Assembly: GCA_030605285.1 (NCBI GenBank)
Contig: JAUWIQ010000078.1
Span: 1-7,904, forward strand
DNA: 7,904 nucleotides
Direction of reading: 5' to 3'
Source: Planctomycetota bacterium
GTDB lineage: Bacteria; Planctomycetota; Planctomycetia; Pirellulales; UBA7805
Below are positions 7,201-7,904 of the stretch, one piece after another (within the stretch, counting starts at the first letter, position 1; every line of letters begins with the position of its first letter). A program made the translations under genes and the position numbers. The notes under the pieces are model-generated. The model saw only the letters and a list, made by a program, of their open reading frames with translations. It did no database searches and had not been told where the DNA came from.

Positions 7201-7566
7201 GTTCCTTTAGCGAGTAGATTGTCCGCGCTGGGATACGATTTACTAGCCACACAGGGAACCGCCGAAAAATTGCGCGAAGCGAATATTACTGTGACAACCG
7301 TGAAGAAACTTAAAGAAGGACATCCCAATCTTCTTGACTTTCTGGCCAACGAAGACGTGCAATTAATCATGAATACCCCCAGTGGCAAGGGGGCGCGCAC
7401 TGATGAGGGTCGGATTCGCGCAGCCTGTGTTTCGGGTGGTATTCCGTGTGTGACGACCATTCAGGGAATTGGTGCGGTAGTCCTCGCGTTGGAGGCACTC
7501 CGTGAGGAGGTCCTTACTGTACAGGCCTTACAGGACCGTATTCATTGTGGGCAGACGTCGTCATAA
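4285..7566 (+). CDS. carB: Carbamoyl-phosphate synthase large subunit
   Basis: CarB makes carbamoyl phosphate from bicarbonate, two ATP and ammonia; the ammonia is channelled from glutamine hydrolysed by CarA, which is not in this window. The product feeds arginine and pyrimidine synthesis. With GTG 4285 the protein has 1,093 residues, normal for the family. The first ATP-grasp half (about 1-400, carboxyphosphate site) keeps Arg129, Arg169, Glu215, His243, Glu299 and Asn301 at E. coli numbering. An oligomerisation region follows (about 400-555), then the second half from about 563 ([17 protein letters not shown]) with [15 protein letters not shown] and the Glu850-x-Asn852 metal site. An MGS-like allosteric domain covers about 958-1093 ([15 protein letters not shown]), where UMP, IMP or ornithine act in E. 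coli. Small oddities: DYCCCHA where DYCCVHA is usual, and NPRGSR for NPRASR. Both halves look intact and active. It is transcribed away from argH and converges with trpC. Confidence 0.97.
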   Translation: MPRRDDIQKILIIGSGPIVIGQACEFDYSGTQACKALREEGYEVVLVNSNPATIMTDPDTADRTYLEPLTCEMIEKVIQAEQPDVLLPTLGGQTALNLAMELDREGILEKYGVEMIGARADVIAKAEERDQFKKAMEKIGLDVCHGQVVTSVDQAKSVIAEIGLPCVVRPSFTLGGSGSSIAYNREEFDQLVRAGLDQSPIREVLIEESVIGWKEYEMEVMRDADDNVVIICSIENFDPMGVHTGDSITVAPAQTLTDKEYQRMRDASLAVIREIGVETGGSNIQFAIDPKTGQMIVIEMNPRVSRSSALASKATGFPIAKIAAKLAVGYRLYELPNDITRETTACFEPTIDYVVTKVPRFAFEKFPEAEATLTTQMKSVGETMAIGRTFKESFQKALRGLEVGRFGIGCDSKDYWDTHEQPTLESIRAKLALPNEHRAWYLRYALKSGMTIADIYELTGIDPWFLSQINELVEMEDELRRLGSVDQAQEADMRRAKQAGFSDRQLATMWSSTDQEVRERRMRLGVIVTFKSVDTCAAEFEAYTPYYYSTYEQEDEIPPAQSNRKRVMILGGGPNRIGQGIEFDYCCCHASFALQEMGIESIMVNSNPETVSTDYDTSDLLFFEPLTTEDVLNICDRVKPDGVIIQFGGQTPLNLARALHNAGVPIIGTSVDTIESAEDREKFQLLLQRLQLKQPANGIARTIDQARLEAQKIGYPVLVRPSFVLGGRAMEICYDKIQLEQYIREAFIAAEGQPVLIDRFLEDAIEVDVDCIFDGKTVIVAGIMEHIEEAGVHSGDSACVIPPCNLPNEVITEIRDATESMARALNVKGLMNVQFAVKTEGGRQNVYVIEANPRGSRTVPFVAKATGMPIAKIAATIMASDVLDTPIFLSDLGYDSDPVPSYVSVKESVFPFRKFAGVDIVLGPEMKSTGEVMGVGENFAIAFAKGQIAAGVLIPEQGNIFVSVADRHQETIVPLASRLSALGYDLLATQGTAEKLREANITVTTVKKLKEGHPNLLDFLANEDVQLIMNTPSGKGARTDEGRIRAACVSGGIPCVTTIQGIGAVVLALEALREEVLTVQALQDRIHCGQTSS

Positions 7567-7662
7567 GCAGCGAGTCGCCTCTAGAGTGCTCCTTTGATTT
7601 CCGTTGTACAGTGCCGGACAGCCAACCACGCGAGTAGAGGATGATGAGTGGTTAGAAGAGAC

Positions 7663-7687
7663 GGCCCGCGAATCTGGGTCTCGGGCC
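7663..7687. terminator. Terminator-like inverted repeat between carB and trpC
   Basis: GGCCCG (7663-7668) pairs with CGGGCC (7682-7687) around a 13-nt loop, a GC-rich 6-bp stem between the converging ends of carB (stop 7566) and trpC (stop 7704-7706). An alternative pairing GAGAC (7658-7662) with GTCTC (7678-7682) is mutually exclusive. There is no clean T-run on either strand, only AAATTT to the right and GTCTCTTCT on the trpC side, so it is a weak call. The rest of the 137-nt gap shows nothing. Confidence 0.35.
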
Positions 7688-7703
7688 AAATTTCGAGACA
7701 ACC

Positions 7704-7904
7704 TTATTTTCCCAGCAAGGCGTCGATTGCGGCCCCGAGATCATGCTGTTTCATCAAGGTTTCGCCAACGAGCATGGCATCGACACCTGCTGCATGCAGA
7801 AGATTTACATCGGTTCGCGTTCGGATCCCACTCTCGCTGACTACAATACAATGATCGGGGATTGCCTTTCGCAGTTCGAGGGTATGATTGAGGTCGGTTT
7901 CAAA
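7704..7904 (-). CDS. trpC: Indole-3-glycerol-phosphate synthase, C-terminal part (runs off the right edge)
   Basis: The last 66 residues are present, read leftward and ending TAA at 7704-7706. TrpC closes the ring of carboxyphenylaminodeoxyribulose phosphate to indole-3-glycerol phosphate in tryptophan synthesis, using a TIM barrel. The visible segment is FETDLNHTLELRKAIP, then IVVSESGIRT, then the AAGVDAMLVGETLM strand-helix and a short LGAAIDALLG tail. SESGI and VGETLM are the strand 7 and strand 8 phosphate-binding segments, and the Glu and Ser of SES are conserved active-site residues in the family. The fragment is intact as far as seen. It converges on carB with a 137-nt gap. Its upstream neighbours are outside the window, so operon membership cannot be judged. 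Confidence 0.92.
   Translation of the reverse strand, partial: FETDLNHTLELRKAIPDHCIVVSESGIRTRTDVNLLHAAGVDAMLVGETLMKQHDLGAAIDALLGK

Noticed and set aside
7604..7854. Two rightward ORFs of 68-78 codons after carB.
   Set aside because: Both overlap the recognisable trpC 3' end in antisense and look Arg-rich and random.

Overview
The window looks like chromosomal DNA of a planctomycete (Planctomycetota, probably a Pirellulales-type bacterium). This rests on the flavour of the proteins: an ArgH with an SRSGVF start and a VPQRTAHHAVG C-terminal motif, a large exported HEAT-repeat protein, and moderate GC. I could not run a search, so the taxon is an inference. The content is mostly core amino-acid and pyrimidine metabolism. 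I see no mobile element, CRISPR array, tRNA or rRNA.

Layout, left to right. A leftward cluster runs from about 3925 down to the left edge: argH (argininosuccinate lyase), a 780-residue HEAT-repeat protein, then the first 48 codons of a sigma-54-dependent AAA+ activator. The gaps are only 12 and 39 nt, so they are probably co-transcribed. A divergent intergenic region (3926-4284) follows. It holds a good argH promoter, a 12-bp palindrome over that promoter's -10 element, two inverted repeats, three copies of the hexamer ACGAAC, and a strong ribosome binding site with a 24-codon mini-ORF. Rightward carB (large subunit of carbamoyl-phosphate synthetase) starts at a GTG at 4285 and is complete and intact. 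Leftward trpC (indole-3-glycerol-phosphate synthase) enters from the right edge and converges on carB across a short gap with a terminator-like inverted repeat.

The metabolic logic is coherent. CarB makes carbamoyl phosphate, used for arginine and pyrimidines, and ArgH does the last step of arginine synthesis. Their divergent promoters share one control region.

The most striking observation is that argH is interrupted by a single in-frame UAG (2894-2896). The frame is unchanged on both sides, and the restored product has the normal family length of about 461 residues with a well-conserved C-terminal domain. UAG is also the ordinary stop of argH itself and of the HEAT gene, so general recoding is unlikely. 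The same gene also has Cys in place of the near-invariant Gly of the fumarase/aspartase/ASL signature loop. Candidate explanations are a recent nonsense mutation, a sequencing or assembly error, programmed readthrough, or a split enzyme. A second point of interest is a degenerate receiver-like domain, lacking the phospho-acceptor Asp, in the predicted exported HEAT protein.
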